Assembly (NCBI GenBank): GCA_002211745.1
Contig: CP022114.1
Coordinates: 434,001 to 498,000 of the forward strand
Reading direction: 5' to 3'
Length of the DNA: 64,000 nucleotides
DNA from: Kluyvera genomosp. 3
Lineage (GTDB): Bacteria > Pseudomonadota > Gammaproteobacteria > Enterobacterales > Enterobacteriaceae
The position numbers were made by a program, and so were the translations under genes. The notes under the pieces are model-generated. The model had not been told where the DNA came from and ran no database searches. It was given only the letters and a program-made list of their open reading frames with translations. Positions 52,102-62,841 of this stretch are shown here, in pieces (position 1 is the stretch's first letter; each line of letters starts with the position of its first letter).

Positions 52102-52221
52102 TTCTGCACGCTTTCGGTCAGGGATGGCTGAAAAAATTTCATCTCACCATTCTCCCACTGTTTTCCATACGCGGTATCTGTCATCTTATTTGTTACTTAC
52201 CGTGATCATAATGAGGTGTTT

Positions 52222-53050
52222 ATGGACTTTATTTCCCGCCAGATTGGGGATTTTCAGGTAACCGCGCTGAGCGACGGGAATATGTCCGCCAGCCTGGATC
52301 TGCTCTCGGGTATCACGACGACCGACGCGGGAGAGATTCAGCGCAGCGCCGGCGTGGCTGAACCCGGCAACCTGCATATTTATGGCTATCTGATTCGCGG
52401 ACGCGGGCGCACGATTCTGGTGGATTCCGGCACGGGGGCGCAAACAACGTGGGTGGGCTGTTCAGGGATAATCTACAGGCGTTTGGCGTTGAGCCGCAGG
52501 CGGTCGATACGTTGCTGTTAACCCATGCGCATCCCGATCATATCGGCGGCTTGCTGGATGAAGCCGGAGCGGCTGTTTATCCGAATGCCCGGCTCTACAT
52601 TCATCCGCTCGAAATCGCGTTCTGGCAGAATGATGAGCGTCTGGCGCAGGCTAACGAACGTGCGCAGCGTAACTTTATCCGGGCGCGCCAGACGTTGGCG
52701 GTATACGGCGAACGCGTTTCTTTACTCGACGACAAGCCGATTATCGAGGGATTCTGCCGGTTCATCTGCCTGGTCATACGCCAGGGCATACGGGCTTCAG
52801 AATCGATACGCCGCAGGCCAGCCTGCTTATCTGGGAGATATCGTCCACTTCCCCTATATTCAGACGGCACATCCCGATGTGTCCATTGCGTTTGATATCG
52901 ACCCCGAGCAGGCAAAGGCTTCACGTAAACGCATCCTGGCGCAGGCGGCGCAGGAAAAACTGCTGGTGGCGGGAATGCACTTTGGGGGAGTGGTTTTGCG
53001 CAGGTCATCCCTGAGGGCCAGGATACCGCATCGTCTATATTGAGGCGTAA
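52222..53050 (+). CDS. MBL-fold metallo-hydrolase
   Basis: Cytoplasmic-looking protein (no signal peptide) with the full metallo-beta-lactamase set: THAHPDHIGG (HxHxDH), a His in LPGHTPGHTGF, the bridging Asp in WGDIVHF and a final His in GMHFGGSGF. The overall layout resembles lactonase-type or YtnP-type hydrolases, but the substrate is unknown. Five lesions: 52434-52438, 52748-52750, 52833-52835, 52984-52988 and 53021-53022. Repair gives 277 residues ending YRIVYIEA. ATG at 52222 after GAGG. It stands where E. coli K-12 has yhdJ/yhdU, so it is an accessory gene here. Confidence 0.85.
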
Positions 53051-53121
53051 AACAGGCAATAAAAAAGGCGCTTCCCCATGCCGAGTAGCGCCTTCAAAAT
53101 CAAGCAATTAACTGATTAGTA

Positions 53122-53417
53122 TCAGTTCATGCCGTATTTTTTCAGTTTCTTACGCAGAGTACCGCGGTTGATGCCCATCATCAGGGCTGCGCGGGTCTGG
53201 TTACCACGGGTGTATTGCATCACCATGTCCAACAGGGGCTGTTCTACTTCAGCCAGTACCAGCTCATACAGGTCATTAACGTCCTGACCGTTCAGTTGAG
53301 CAAAATAGTTCTTCAGTGCCTGTTTAACCGAGTCACGCAGGGTTTTTGGGTTACCTGATCCTGAGAGTTAACGGTAGAAACGGTCAGTACGTCAGAATTT
53401 ACGCGTTGTTCGAACAT
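53122..53417 (-). CDS. fis: Fis, nucleoid-associated regulator
   Basis: Small DNA-bending protein that activates rrn promoters and shapes the nucleoid in fast growth. N-terminal beta-arm [18 protein letters not shown]-terminal helix-turn-helix [20 protein letters not shown]. One base is missing at 53340-53342 (VTQKP to LRDSVKQAL). Repaired length 98 residues, the invariant enteric length. Cotranscribed after dusB. Confidence 0.97.
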
Positions 53418-53441
53418 AGTTCTGTCAGCTCTTTATTTCTA

Positions 53442-54406
53442 TTACGCAAAATTTTCGAAGTATGCCTCCAACGCCTCCAGCTGTTCGCTGGCATCCTCAA
53501 TGGCGTTGAATGTGCGCCGAAACTGGTCATTTGGAGCGTGCTCCTGGAGATACCAGGAGACGTGTTTCCGCGCGATTCGGTACCCTTTTGCCTGACCGTA
53601 AAAGTCATGCAGTTCCCGAACGTGCGCACAAAGCAAGCGCTTCACCTCTGCCAGAGGCAGTGGAGGCAGCAGCTCCCCAGTGTCCAGATAATGCTGGATT
53701 TCCCGAAAGATCCAGGGTCTTCCCTGAGCCGCACGTCCTATCATCAGGGCATCAGCCCCGTATAGTCGAGTACAGCTCTGGCTTTAAGCGGGTCAGTAAT
53801 GTCGCCATTCGCGATAATCGGAATGGAAACGTTCTGCTTAACTGTCCGAATGCTGTCGTACTCAGCGTCTCCGTTAAACAAGCAGGCGCGGGTGCGTCCG
53901 TGAATAGTCAGAGCCTGAATGCCACAGTCTTCAGCCAGTTGGGCAATTTCTACACAGTTACGGTGCTCAGGAGCCCAGCCAGTGCGAATCTTGAGTGTGA
54001 CAGGAACGTCCACCGCCTTAACAACCGCGTTCAGGATAGCCTTCACCTGATCCGGGTATTGCAGTAGGGCTGAGCCTGCTAGCTTGCGATTCACCTTTTT
54101 TGCCGGACAGCCCATATTAATATCAATAATCTGGGCGCCGCTTTCCACATTAATGCGGGCGGCTCCGGCCATCTCTTCAGGATCGCTACCGGCGATTTGC
54201 ACGGTACGAATACCTGGTTCATCCACGTGCACCATACGTAACCGAGATTTATCGCTCTCCCACACCTGCGGGTTGGAGGACATCATCTCTGATACGGTTA
54301 AGCCTGCTCCCATCTCGTAGCACAACGTCCGGAATGGTCTGTCAGTGATGCCAGCCATGGGCGCTGCGATCAGGCGATTTCTGAGCTGGTGTTGTCCGAT
54401 ACGCAT
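53442..54406 (-). CDS. dusB: DusB, tRNA-dihydrouridine synthase B
   Basis: FMN enzyme that reduces U17 in the D-loop of tRNA. TIM barrel with [31 protein letters not shown] (catalytic Cys) and [11 protein letters not shown] base is missing at 53756-53759 (LDYTG to [12 protein letters not shown]). Repaired length 321 residues, as in E. coli. First gene of the dusB-fis operon; its leader carries the fis promoter. Confidence 0.97.
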
Positions 54407-54445
54407 GAGTTAAGAAATGACCATACTGTGACTGCAAGGCGGCGT

Positions 54446-54474
54446 ATATTACGCATTTTTTGCACGAGATGAAA
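54446..54474 (-). promoter_or_regulatory. dusB-fis promoter
   Basis: On the minus strand TTTCAT (54474-54469), 17 bases, TAATAT (54451-54446), then the GC-rich ACGCCGCC discriminator. The block is nearly identical to the E. coli fis promoter, which is stringently controlled and autoregulated. The rest of 54407-54765 holds no gene. Confidence 0.8.
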
Positions 54475-54733
54475 GGCCAAACTTTGAGCAATCAGATGTT
54501 GTAGATCAATGAATCTCAGTACTGAAAGCGAATCCAAGATAAATTTCCATATTAATCATCGAATTAAACAAAAGTGAATGTTTTGTGCGCATTCAGAAAA
54601 TCATCAAACTTCTCTCGTATTCTTGCGTAACGGCGAGCGCTTGAGCGATAAAATGATGATTTAATGAACAATATTGGTTCGGTAAATGCGATCTGTCTCG
54701 CATTTATGAGGGGATAAAACGTTCGGGAGGTGA

Positions 54734-54755
54734 AAATGCGGCCAGCAGGCCGCAT
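54734..54755 (-). terminator. Hairpin after prmA
   Basis: ATGCGGCC, loop TGCT, GGCCGCAT followed by TTTC on the minus strand, 10 bases beyond the prmA stop. Strong stem, short T-tract. Confidence 0.65.
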
Positions 54756-54765
54756 TCAGAGACGA

Positions 54766-55647
54766 TTATTTTTTGCGGCCAGTAATGCGGCACCACTCTT
54801 CTTTTTCGACGACGGCGTCGAGGTCGAAGAGGTCGGCATACGCTTCACATACGCTTTCCGCCTGGCTGGCCAGGATGCCTGACAGGCCCAGCAGGCCGCC
54901 TGTAACCGGCAGCACGCTGATTAACGGCGCGAGTTCACGTAATGGGCCGGCCAGGATGTTGGCGACCACCACGTCGGCTTTCATGGCTTCTGGTTGGTCC
55001 TGCGGCAGATACAGCTCCAGGCGTTCGGAAACGCCGTTACGCTGGGCATTGTCGCGGCTGGCCTGAATGGCCTGCGGATCGATATCGATCCCGATGGCTT
55101 TCGCCGCGCCCAGCTTCAGCGCGGCGATCGCGAGGATCCCGGAACCGCAGCCGAAGTCGATCACCGTCTTGCCGGTCAGATCCAGTCCATCCAGCCATTG
55201 CAGACACAGCGAGGTGGTCGGGTGGGTGCCGGTGCCAAAGGCCAGACCCGGGTCGAGCATCACGTTGACCGCGTTCTCATCCGGCACGTCGCGCCAGCTT
55301 GGGCAGATCCACAAACGCTCGCCAAAGCGCATCGGGTGGAAGTTGTCCATCCACTCGCGCTCCCAGTCTTTATCTTCCAGCTGTTCGATTTTATGCGCAA
55401 AACCCGCGCCCAGCAGAGGATGTTGCTCAAGCAGGGAAACGACCTCTTTCATGTCGGTTTCTGCATCAAACAGGCCGATAACGTCGGTATCGCCCCACAG
55501 GCGAGTTTCACCCGGCAACGGCTCGAAGACCGGCGTGTCATGCGTATCCTGGAAGGTGATGGAGACCGAACCGGCTTCCATCAGCGCATCGCTAAGATCT
55601 TCGGCATGGGCGCCGGTTGTGTTCAGTTTCAGTTGGATCCACGGCAT
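54766..55647 (-). CDS. prmA: PrmA, ribosomal protein L11 methyltransferase
   Basis: SAM-dependent trimethylation of L11. N-terminal substrate-recognition domain and C-terminal Rossmann domain with [20 protein letters not shown] and the catalytic [12 protein letters not shown]. Uninterrupted at 293 residues, the E. coli length. Downstream of panF in the same direction. Confidence 0.98.
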   Translation of the reverse strand: MPWIQLKLNTTGAHAEDLSDALMEAGSVSITFQDTHDTPVFEPLPGETRLWGDTDVIGLFDAETDMKEVVSLLEQHPLLGAGFAHKIEQLEDKDWEREWMDNFHPMRFGERLWICPSWRDVPDENAVNVMLDPGLAFGTGTHPTTSLCLQWLDGLDLTGKTVIDFGCGSGILAIAALKLGAAKAIGIDIDPQAIQASRDNAQRNGVSERLELYLPQDQPEAMKADVVVANILAGPLRELAPLISVLPVTGGLLGLSGILASQAESVCEAYADLFDLDAVVEKEEWCRITGRKK

Positions 55648-55675
55648 GGCAAAACTCTTTATTTATCAGTAGAAA

Positions 55676-57105
55676 TTACGGCTGCTTGTGGGCAGGTTGA
55701 CCAAAACGGTTCCCGACCACAAACGCCAGCAAACTTAGCAGTAACGAAGGCACAATCGGATGGAAGCCCAGGCACTGAATATTAAATGTCGCCAGTACGG
55801 CGTACAGCACGCCACCCACGATCATCCCGCTCAGCGCTCCGGCTGCATTGGCGCGCTCCCAATACAGGCCTAACACCAACGGCCACAGGAATACGGCTTC
55901 AAGCCCGCCAAAGGCCAGCAGGTTTAACCAGATAATCATCTCAGGCGGGCGCCAGGCGGCCAGCAGCAGCAGCGCGCCCAGAATCAGCGTGATTGCCGCC
56001 GACATGCGCTTCAAACGACGCTCATTCTGCATCTGTTCCGGGTGCAGATTCAAATAGAGATCTTTGATGATCGTAGCGGAACTTTGCAGCAATTGGGCAT
56101 TAATTGTCGACATAATTGCCGCCATCGGCGCCGCCAGGAAAATCCCTGCCGCGAAGGGGGGAGCACTTTCACCATCAACGTAGGAATGACCAGATCCGGC
56201 ACCGTGAGGTCCGGAATAACCGCGCGTCCCAGCGCGCCGGCAAGGTGCATACCGAACATCAGGATCGCGACGACGATCGTCCCGATAATAATACCCCGGT
56301 GCACCGCCTTACTGTCTTTATAAGAGATGCAGCGCACTGCTGTGTGCGGCAAACCGATCACCCCAAAGCAGACCAGCACCCAGAACGAGGTCATAAAGGT
56401 CGGCGACAGAATATCATCTGCCCTTGTGGCGAAACGAGTTTCGGGTCAATCGCTTCCAGTGTTTGCACCGCGTGGCTCAACCCACCCGCCGCATGCACAA
56501 TACCAACCAGCAGTACGATGGTGCCGATAAGCATCACCAGACCCTGCATGGTGTCGTTCAGCACGCTGGCGCGAAAGCCGCCGAACGCGGTATACAGCGC
56601 AATGCTGATACCAAAAATGAGCAGGCCGGTTTCATAGGGAATGCCGCGGCGGTTTCCAGCAGGCGCGCGCCGCCGATAAACTGGACGGTCATCGCGCCGA
56701 CAAAAGCAACCAGCAGGCTCAGGCTTGCCAGCCAGACCAGCAGGCGGCTCTGATAGCGAGCAAACAGCATATCGTTGAGCGTCACGGCGTTATAGCGACG
56801 AGCAAGAATAGCGAACTTTTTGCCCAATACCCCAGCGAGAGCCAGACGGCGGGTAGCTGAATCATCGCCAGCAGCACCCACCCGAGCCCGTACTTATAGG
56901 CCGCGCCCGGCCCGCCGATAAACGAACTGGCGCTGATATAGGTGGCCGTGAGCGTCATGGCCAGGACGATGCCTCCCATTGAGCGGCTACCGAGAAAATA
57001 TTCATTGAGGAAGTTTCCGGTCGCCCGTTTACGCATGGCGTAAATCGATAGACCAAAAACGACGAGCAGATAGGCGATAAGCGGCAGAATGACTTCAAGC
57101 TGCAT
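55676..57105 (-). CDS. panF: PanF, sodium/pantothenate symporter
   Basis: Sodium:solute symporter family protein importing pantothenate for CoA synthesis. Many membrane helices; ASSFIGGPGAAYKYGLGWVL, GRAVIPDLTVPDLVIPTLMV and WERANAAGALSGMIVGGVLY are recognisable. Four lesions: 56830-56833, 56644-56645, 56421-56423 and a six-base G run at 56156-56161. Repaired length about 477 residues, a few shorter than E. coli at the C-terminus (RFGQPAHKQP). The start overlaps the yhdT stop. Confidence 0.94.
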
Positions 57106-57340
57106 GGTCGTCATCCTCCAGCGGAATATCGCGATAGATAAATTTCACCATCGCCCAACACAACAAAATAAATACCAGCGGAATCAGCAGGCAGGCCATC
57201 TCAAACCAGTGCGGCAGGCCAGTGAAGCCCTGCATCGAGTTTGGTATGTAAGCGCTTGCTAACCACGCTGCAAGATAGAGAAGGGTTAGCCACAGCGCCC
57301 AGCGCGCCTCTTTATGGGCCTGAACAAAACGCTTGTCCAT
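57095..57340 (-). CDS. yhdT: YhdT, small inner-membrane protein
   Basis: 81 residues with two hydrophobic segments (LTLLYLAAWLASAYIP and MACLLIPLVFILLCWAMVKF), typical of the small subunits (DUF997) encoded with symporters. It overlaps panF by 11 bases, as in E. coli, suggesting a joint function. Start at 57340 (MDKRFVQAHKEARWAL). Confidence 0.92.
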   Translation of the reverse strand: MDKRFVQAHKEARWALWLTLLYLAAWLASAYIPNSMQGFTGLPHWFEMACLLIPLVFILLCWAMVKFIYRDIPLEDDDHAA

Positions 57341-57449
57341 TTTTTGTCCCTTGTGGATGAAGAAAGCGGGATTGTACCGCAAGGAAAAGATGAGGGGAGA
57401 GAAAAAGAAAAAAGGCCGGAAAATCCGGCCTTTTGCTGCGAGAACAGGA

Positions 57450-58799
57450 TTATTTTTCCTGCAATCCGAGTTTTTTCTCCAGATAGTGGATGTTGGTACC
57501 ACCATGCTGGAAGTTCTCGTCGCTCATAATGCGCATCTGCAGATCAACGTTGGTTTTGATACCGTCGATGATCAGCTCCTGCAGCGCATTCTTCATGCGA
57601 GCAATCGCCACGTCACGGGTCTCACCGTAGCAGATGAGTTTGCCGATCATTGAGTCATAGTACGGCGGTACGGTGTAGCCGGCGTAGATATGAGATTCCC
57701 AACGAACGCCAAAGCCGCCCGGCGCGTGGAAGCGGGTGATTTTACCCGGGCTTGGCAGGAAGGTGTCCGGGTCTTCGGCGTTGATACGGCATTCCACCGC
57801 ATGGCCGCGAACCTGCACTTCTTCTTGCTTGATGGACAGCGGCTGACCGGCAGCAATACGCAGCTGCTCTTTGATCAGGTCAACGCCGGTGATCATCTCG
57901 GTAACCGGGTGCTCTACCTGGATACGGGTGTTCATTTCAATGAAGTAGAACTCGCCGTTTTCGAACAGGAACTCGAAAGTGCCCGCGCCACGGTAGCCGA
58001 TATCCACACACGCTTTCGCGCAGCGCTCGCCGATGTAGCGACGCAGTTCCGGGGTAATGCCCGGTGCCGGTGCTTCTTCGACGACTTTCTGGTGACGACG
58101 CTGCATGGAGCAGTCACGTTCAGCCAGATAGATAGCGTTGCCCTGACCATCAGCCAGTACCTGGATCTCGACGTGGCGAGGATTTTCCAGGTATTTTTCC
58201 ATGTACACCATGTCATTGTTGAAAGCAGATTTCGCTTCCGCTTTGGTCATGGCAATGGACTGGGCCAGGTCGGAGTCGCTGCGCACTACGCGCATACCGC
58301 GACCGCCGCCGCCGCCGGAGGCTTTGATGATGACCGGGTAGCCGATGCGTTTCGCATGTGCGCGGTTAGCGTCCATGTCGTCGCCCAGCGGGCCGTCAGA
58401 GCCAGGAACGGTCGGTACGCCAGCTTTCTTCATCGCGGTGATCGCAGACACTTTGTCGCCCATCAGGCGAATGGTGTCGGCTTTCGGGCCGATGAAGATA
58501 AAGCCGGAACGTTCAACCTGCTCGGCAAAGTTGGCGTTCTCAGAGAGGAAGCCATAGCCTGGGTGAATCGCCACTGCGCCGGTGATCTCAGCTGCGCTGA
58601 TGATAGCCGGGATGTTCAGATAGCTTTTTACGGATGGCGCCGGGCCGATACAAACCGTCTCATCCGCCAGCAGTACGTGTTTTAAATCGCGGTCCGCAGT
58701 TGAGTGCACAGCGACGGTCTTGATGCCCAGTTCTTTACAGGCACGAAGAATACGCAGTGCGATCTCGCCGCGGTTAGCGATGACAATTTTATCCAGCAT
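57450..58799 (-). CDS. accC: AccC, biotin carboxylase
   Basis: Biotin carboxylase subunit of acetyl-CoA carboxylase, the first step of fatty acid synthesis. ATP-grasp enzyme with [14 protein letters not shown], the catalytic [15 protein letters not shown], and [18 protein letters not shown] as start. Uninterrupted at 449 residues, identical in length to E. coli. It lies 10 bases after accB. Confidence 0.98.
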   Translation of the reverse strand: MLDKIVIANRGEIALRILRACKELGIKTVAVHSTADRDLKHVLLADETVCIGPAPSVKSYLNIPAIISAAEITGAVAIHPGYGFLSENANFAEQVERSGFIFIGPKADTIRLMGDKVSAITAMKKAGVPTVPGSDGPLGDDMDANRAHAKRIGYPVIIKASGGGGGRGMRVVRSDSDLAQSIAMTKAEAKSAFNNDMVYMEKYLENPRHVEIQVLADGQGNAIYLAERDCSMQRRHQKVVEEAPAPGITPELRRYIGERCAKACVDIGYRGAGTFEFLFENGEFYFIEMNTRIQVEHPVTEMITGVDLIKEQLRIAAGQPLSIKQEEVQVRGHAVECRINAEDPDTFLPSPGKITRFHAPGGFGVRWESHIYAGYTVPPYYDSMIGKLICYGETRDVAIARMKNALQELIIDGIKTNVDLQMRIMSDENFQHGGTNIHYLEKKLGLQEK

Positions 58800-58809
58800 C
58801 TTCGCCTCG

Positions 58810-59270
58810 TTACTCGATGACGACCAGCGGCTCGTCAAATTCAACCGGCTGACCGCTTTCTACCAGGATTGCTTTCACAGTCCCTGCTTTGTCAGCTTCA
58901 ATCTGGTTCATCATTTTCATCGCTTCAACGATGCACAGGGTGTCGCCCACGTTAACTTTCTGACCAACTTCCACGAATGCTTTAGCATCCGGGCCTGGAG
59001 TGCGATAGAAAGTACCAACCATCGGGGAACGTACGATGTGACCACTGATTTCAGCTTTAGCCGGGCTTCAGCTGCGGCTGGTGCTGCTGCCGCGACAGGT
59101 GCCTGCTGTTGCATAACAGGCGCTGCATAAGCCTGCTGCATCACTGGAATACCGGTGTTCGGCGCCGTGCGGCTGATGCGCACAGACTCTTCGCCTTCAG
59201 AAATTTCCAGTTCGTTGATGCCAGACTCTTCGACCAGCTCGATCAGTTTTTTAATCTTACGAATATCCAT
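58810..59270 (-). CDS. accB: AccB, biotin carboxyl carrier protein
   Basis: Carries biotin on the Lys of VEAMKMMNQ, moving carboxyl groups from AccC to AccAD. N-terminal [20 protein letters not shown], an Ala/Pro-rich linker, then the biotinyl domain with the protruding thumb. One base is missing at 59063-59065 (AAAEA to [11 protein letters not shown]). Repaired length 153 residues (E. coli 156). Cotranscribed with accC. Confidence 0.96.
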
Positions 59271-59315
59271 GAGTGGGTTCCGTACTCTTTGTTTAGTTTG
59301 ATTGTGACAGGCGTT

Positions 59316-59744
59316 TTACCGCCGTCTGTAAAGCGTATGAATAGCCGTCAGCCCGAGCCCGCAGATAACGCCGGAAGCGATATCAGACAGATACGAATGA
59401 TGACGGAATGGTTCGCGCGCATGGACGTTGCTGAGGTGAATCTCGATAAACGGGATGCTCACCGACAGCAACGCATCGCGAAGGGCAACGCTCGTGTGCG
59501 TGAACGCGGCCGGATTGATCAGGATATAGTCAATATTGTCTTTAGCCTGATGAATACGGTCGATGAGGACGTACTCGGCGTTGGATTGCAGGCTGTCTAG
59601 CGTGACGTTCAAGGCTTCGGCTTCCGCGGTTAAGCGGCTTACGATCTGGGAAAGCGTCAGCGTGCCATACTTCTCTGGCTCACGGGTGCCTAACATATTC
59701 AGGTTCGGGCCGTTCAAAAGCAAAATGCGAAACTTGTCAGTCAT
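59316..59744 (-). CDS. aroQ: AroQ, type II 3-dehydroquinate dehydratase
   Basis: Dehydrates 3-dehydroquinate in the shikimate pathway. Flavodoxin-like dodecamer family: [20 protein letters not shown] with the catalytic-loop Tyr (EKYG), [17 protein letters not shown], and [18 protein letters not shown]. Uninterrupted at 142 residues. K-12 uses the unrelated type I enzyme AroD and has no aroQ here; whether this genome also has aroD cannot be seen. It ends 45 bases before accB, so an accBC promoter may lie inside or upstream of it. Confidence 0.95.
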   Translation of the reverse strand: MTDKFRILLLNGPNLNMLGTREPEKYGTLTLSQIVSRLTAEAEALNVTLDSLQSNAEYVLIDRIHQAKDNIDYILINPAAFTHTSVALRDALLSVSIPFIEIHLSNVHAREPFRHHSYLSDIASGVICGLGLTAIHTLYRRR

Positions 59745-59977
59745 TGTGCTGCTATCTCCTGCAATTCTCGGGTAAAAAACAAAATATACCTTCGATGCGC
59801 GATTGTCACCTTTTCAGAGGCTTAAAACCCCGTCAGGAAAACCAAGGTCGCACATTATAACTATTTCGTAGCATTTGGCAGCTAAATACTGGTCTTATCA
59901 GGGAAGATTATCAACTGCTATCGTGTAAAGAACGTCTGACTATAAGTGAATTGTGGTAAACCGCACATATCGCGACA
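59745..59977. other. Non-coding interval between msrQ and aroQ
   Basis: 233 AT-rich bases before aroQ. In E. coli the accBC leader is long and autoregulated by AccB; the equivalent control region is expected here, but I could not fix a promoter by eye. No gene seen. Confidence 0.5.
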
Positions 59978-60577
59978 TCATCGCCACCACTGGCGAAACT
60001 TCTTATAGCGACAGGCTAATAGCACAATGGCGCAGCCGGCATAGATGAGCGGTTGCGGTGAGATAATCTTCACCGACCACAGATAATGTATCGGCGCGAG
60101 GATCGCGACAAGATAGACGAAGTTATGCAAAAGCTGCCAGCGTCGCCCGAGTTTTCGTTGCATCGCCTGCGTTGAGGTGACCGCCAGCGCCAACAGGATA
60201 AGCCAGCAGGCTAATCCCAGCAGCAGATAGGGTCGAGTTACAATTTCTTGCCCTAATAGCGACAGATTCTGGATCCCCAGTTCCAGCAGGCTGTAGCTGG
60301 TGAGGTGAATCGTCGCCCAGGTGAAACACCACAGACCCAACAAGCGGCGTGTGCGAATCAGCAACGGCTGTTTAGCGTAACGCGCCAGCGGGGCGACCAA
60401 CAAGGTCGCCAGCAGCAATTTCAGAGCCATCCTACCGGTAAAGTGCTGAATATCCTTGACCGGATCGGCGCTGAGCTGCCCTTGAGAGACCGCCCAGAAT
60501 AGCCATGCAAACGGCAAAAATGCGGCAAGATGCAGGCAAACTTTCAGCCAAATTATCTGTTTAGCCGTGAAACGCAT
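59978..60577 (-). CDS. msrQ: MsrQ, haem b membrane subunit of periplasmic Met sulfoxide reductase
   Basis: Inner-membrane protein with about six helices that passes electrons from the quinone pool or flavin to MsrP. Haem-ligand histidines lie in [15 protein letters not shown] and [20 protein letters not shown]. Uninterrupted at 199 residues (E. coli YedZ 211). Its start overlaps the msrP stop. In K-12 msrPQ lie far away, at the yedYZ locus. Confidence 0.95.
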   Translation of the reverse strand: MRFTAKQIIWLKVCLHLAAFLPFAWLFWAVSQGQLSADPVKDIQHFTGRMALKLLLATLLVAPLARYAKQPLLIRTRRLLGLWCFTWATIHLTSYSLLELGIQNLSLLGQEIVTRPYLLLGLACWLILLALAVTSTQAMQRKLGRRWQLLHNFVYLVAILAPIHYLWSVKIISPQPLIYAGCAIVLLACRYKKFRQWWR

Positions 60578-61575
60578 TAAAAATTCTCCCGCAGATTCAT
60601 CCCGCGATACAGCGAGGCCACCTCATCGGCGTAGCCGTTAAACAGCAGCGTCGGTTGGCGCTGTACGTCGAGAATGCCGCCAGAACCGATAAACCGTTCC
60701 GTTGCCTGAGACCAGCGAGGGTGATCGACATGCGGGTTCACATTGGCGTAAAAGCCATATTCATCAGGTGCCGCGAGGTTCCAGGTGGTGTCAGGGCGAT
60801 CGCGAGTGAGCGTAATACTGACAATCGACTTAATGCCTTTAAAACCGTACTTCCATGGCACTGTGAGGCGGATTGGCGCGCCGTTTTGCGGCGGTAATGC
60901 TTTGCCGTAAACGCCCACGGTGAGCAGCGTCAGCGGATTCATCGCTTCGTCCAGACGTAGCCCTTCTATATAAGGATATGCCAGGCCGCCGCCGATAAAG
61001 CGATCCTTCTGTCCGGGCATGGTTTCTGGCGAGTAGAGGGTTTTAAAAGCCACGTACTTCGCGTTGCTGGTGGGTTCGACGGCAGCCAGCAGCTTATGCA
61101 GCGGGAAGCCAATCCACGGCACCACCATCGACCACGCCTCCACGCAGCGCATTCGATAAATTCGTTCTTCCAGTGGAAAACGTTTGGTCAGGTCATCATG
61201 ATCGAGCGTCAACGGTTTCGCCACTTCGCCACCGATCGTCAGTTTCCACGGGTTGGTCTGTAAACTTCCGGCGTTTGCTGCCGGATCAGCCTTATCCAAC
61301 CCAAATTCATAAAAGTTGTTGTAGCCGGTGACTTTATTTTCTGGCGTCAGCGTCAGTTTGCTTTGCCATTGGGCGGGTTTATCGAAGGTAAGCGGCGCGC
61401 CTGAAGGGGCGGCAGGGCGGTCATTGCCCTTAAACCAGTCGGTCAGACTGGAGGCGTGCAGGGGAAGCGAAGCAGCCGCGGTGCCAATGCCCAGCATTTT
61501 CAACACCTGGCGGCGTTTGAGCATAAACACGGACTCGGCCGTGACGTCTGCTTCAGTCAGTTTTTTGCGATTCAT
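60577..61575 (-). CDS. msrP: MsrP, molybdopterin Met sulfoxide reductase
   Basis: Periplasmic enzyme that repairs oxidised methionines of envelope proteins. It has a twin-arginine signal ([10 protein letters not shown], about residue 25) for Tat export. The Mo-ligand Cys lies in [19 protein letters not shown]. Start at 61575 ([16 protein letters not shown]), 332 residues, nearly the E. coli YedY length, uninterrupted. Coupled to msrQ. Confidence 0.97.
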   Translation of the reverse strand: MNRKKLTEADVTAESVFMLKRRQVLKMLGIGTAAASLPLHASSLTDWFKGNDRPAAPSGAPLTFDKPAQWQSKLTLTPENKVTGYNNFYEFGLDKADPAANAGSLQTNPWKLTIGGEVAKPLTLDHDDLTKRFPLEERIYRMRCVEAWSMVVPWIGFPLHKLLAAVEPTSNAKYVAFKTLYSPETMPGQKDRFIGGGLAYPYIEGLRLDEAMNPLTLLTVGVYGKALPPQNGAPIRLTVPWKYGFKGIKSIVSITLTRDRPDTTWNLAAPDEYGFYANVNPHVDHPRWSQATERFIGSGGILDVQRQPTLLFNGYADEVASLYRGMNLRENF

Positions 61576-61652
61576 AATGCTCTCCGTCATGCTTTTTTCT
61601 AAGCATGACGGAGGCCAGACATTAATGCGAATATGTCACGAAAAATTGCATT

Positions 61653-62626
61653 TTAGGCGATTTTGACCAGCGTACGGCCCTGAATCTGGTTGTTAATGAT
61701 CTTGTCGGCAAATGCGGGCGCCTGGTCGAGGCTAATTTCCGTTGCGCTTTGGTGATAGAACGTTTCGGGCAGATCCGCCACCAGACGTTTCCATGCTTCG
61801 GCGCGACGGGCCGCTGGCGTCATGACCGAGTCAACGCCCTGCAGACGCACGTTACGCAGGATAAACGGCATGACGGTGGTGGGTAGCGCAAAACCGCCAG
61901 CCAGGCCGCAGGCTGCGACGCAACCGCCGTAGTTCATCTGCGCCAGTACTTTAGCCAGCACTTTATCACCCACGGTGTCTACCGCACCGGCCCAGACCTG
62001 TTTCTCCAGCGGACGGGTTTCGGCAAATTCGTCACGGCCCAGAATACGGCTCGCGCCCAGCGCGCGCAGGTAATCATGAGTGCTTTCGCGTCCGGAAACG
62101 GCGGCCACCTGATAACCCAGCTTATGCAGCAGAGCTATCGCGGTGCTGCCTACGCCGCCGCTGGCGCCGGTCACGACGATTTCGCCATCTTCCGGGCGCA
62201 CGCCCGCGTCTTCCAGCGCCATCACGCACAGCATCGCGGTAAAGCCCGCGGTGCCGATAATCATGGCTTTACGTCCGTCCAGGCCTGCCGGCAACGGTAC
62301 CAGCCAGTCACCGTTGACGCGCGCGCGCTCGGACAGCCCGCCCAATGGTTTTCGCCAACGCCCCAACCGGTCAGCAGCACCTGCTGGCCCGGTGTGAAGC
62401 GTGCGTCGTCACTGTGATGAACCGTACCGGCAAAGTCGATACCCGGCACCATCGGGAAGTTACGGATAATTTTCCCTTTGCCGGTGATGGCGAGCGCATC
62501 TTTATAATTCAAACTGGACCACTGGATGTCGACGGTGACGTTGCCCTGCGGCAGCAGACTGTCGTCAACGGCCTTCACTGCGGCGAGGGTTTTGCCATCC
62601 TGCTGTTCTAAGATGAGTGCCTGCAT
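61653..62626 (-). CDS. acuI: AcuI, acrylyl-CoA reductase (NADPH)
   Basis: Medium-chain dehydrogenase/reductase that reduces acrylyl-CoA to propionyl-CoA, detoxifying acrylate. SLNYKDALAITGKGKI and FPMVPGIDFAGTV near the N-terminus; nucleotide site VTGASGGVGSTAIALL. No zinc ligands of the alcohol dehydrogenase type seen. A base is missing at 62341-62343 (ENHW to GGLSERARV). Repaired length 324 residues, as in E. coli. Divergent from csrD. Confidence 0.96.
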
Positions 62627-62841
62627 AACCTTTCCTTACATGGTCTGATAGTGAAAAAATTTACCGGGACTATACTCGCTTATCATCATTTGATATCGAT
62701 TTGGCGCAATAAATTGCCAGATCCGCCAGGTTTGGTAGTATGCCAGCCTGGTTTGATATGTTAGTGCTTACTTCTTGTAAGACACGGACGCTGGCACCCG
62801 GCCTCTGTCGGGGATGATTAACCCACGGAGTTAACTCAGGG

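Noticed and set aside
57690-58685. 331-codon open frame on the plus strand opposite accC
   Set aside because: It lies wholly antisense to an intact, highly conserved accC and has no recognisable domain; long shadow frames are common opposite GC-rich codon-biased genes.
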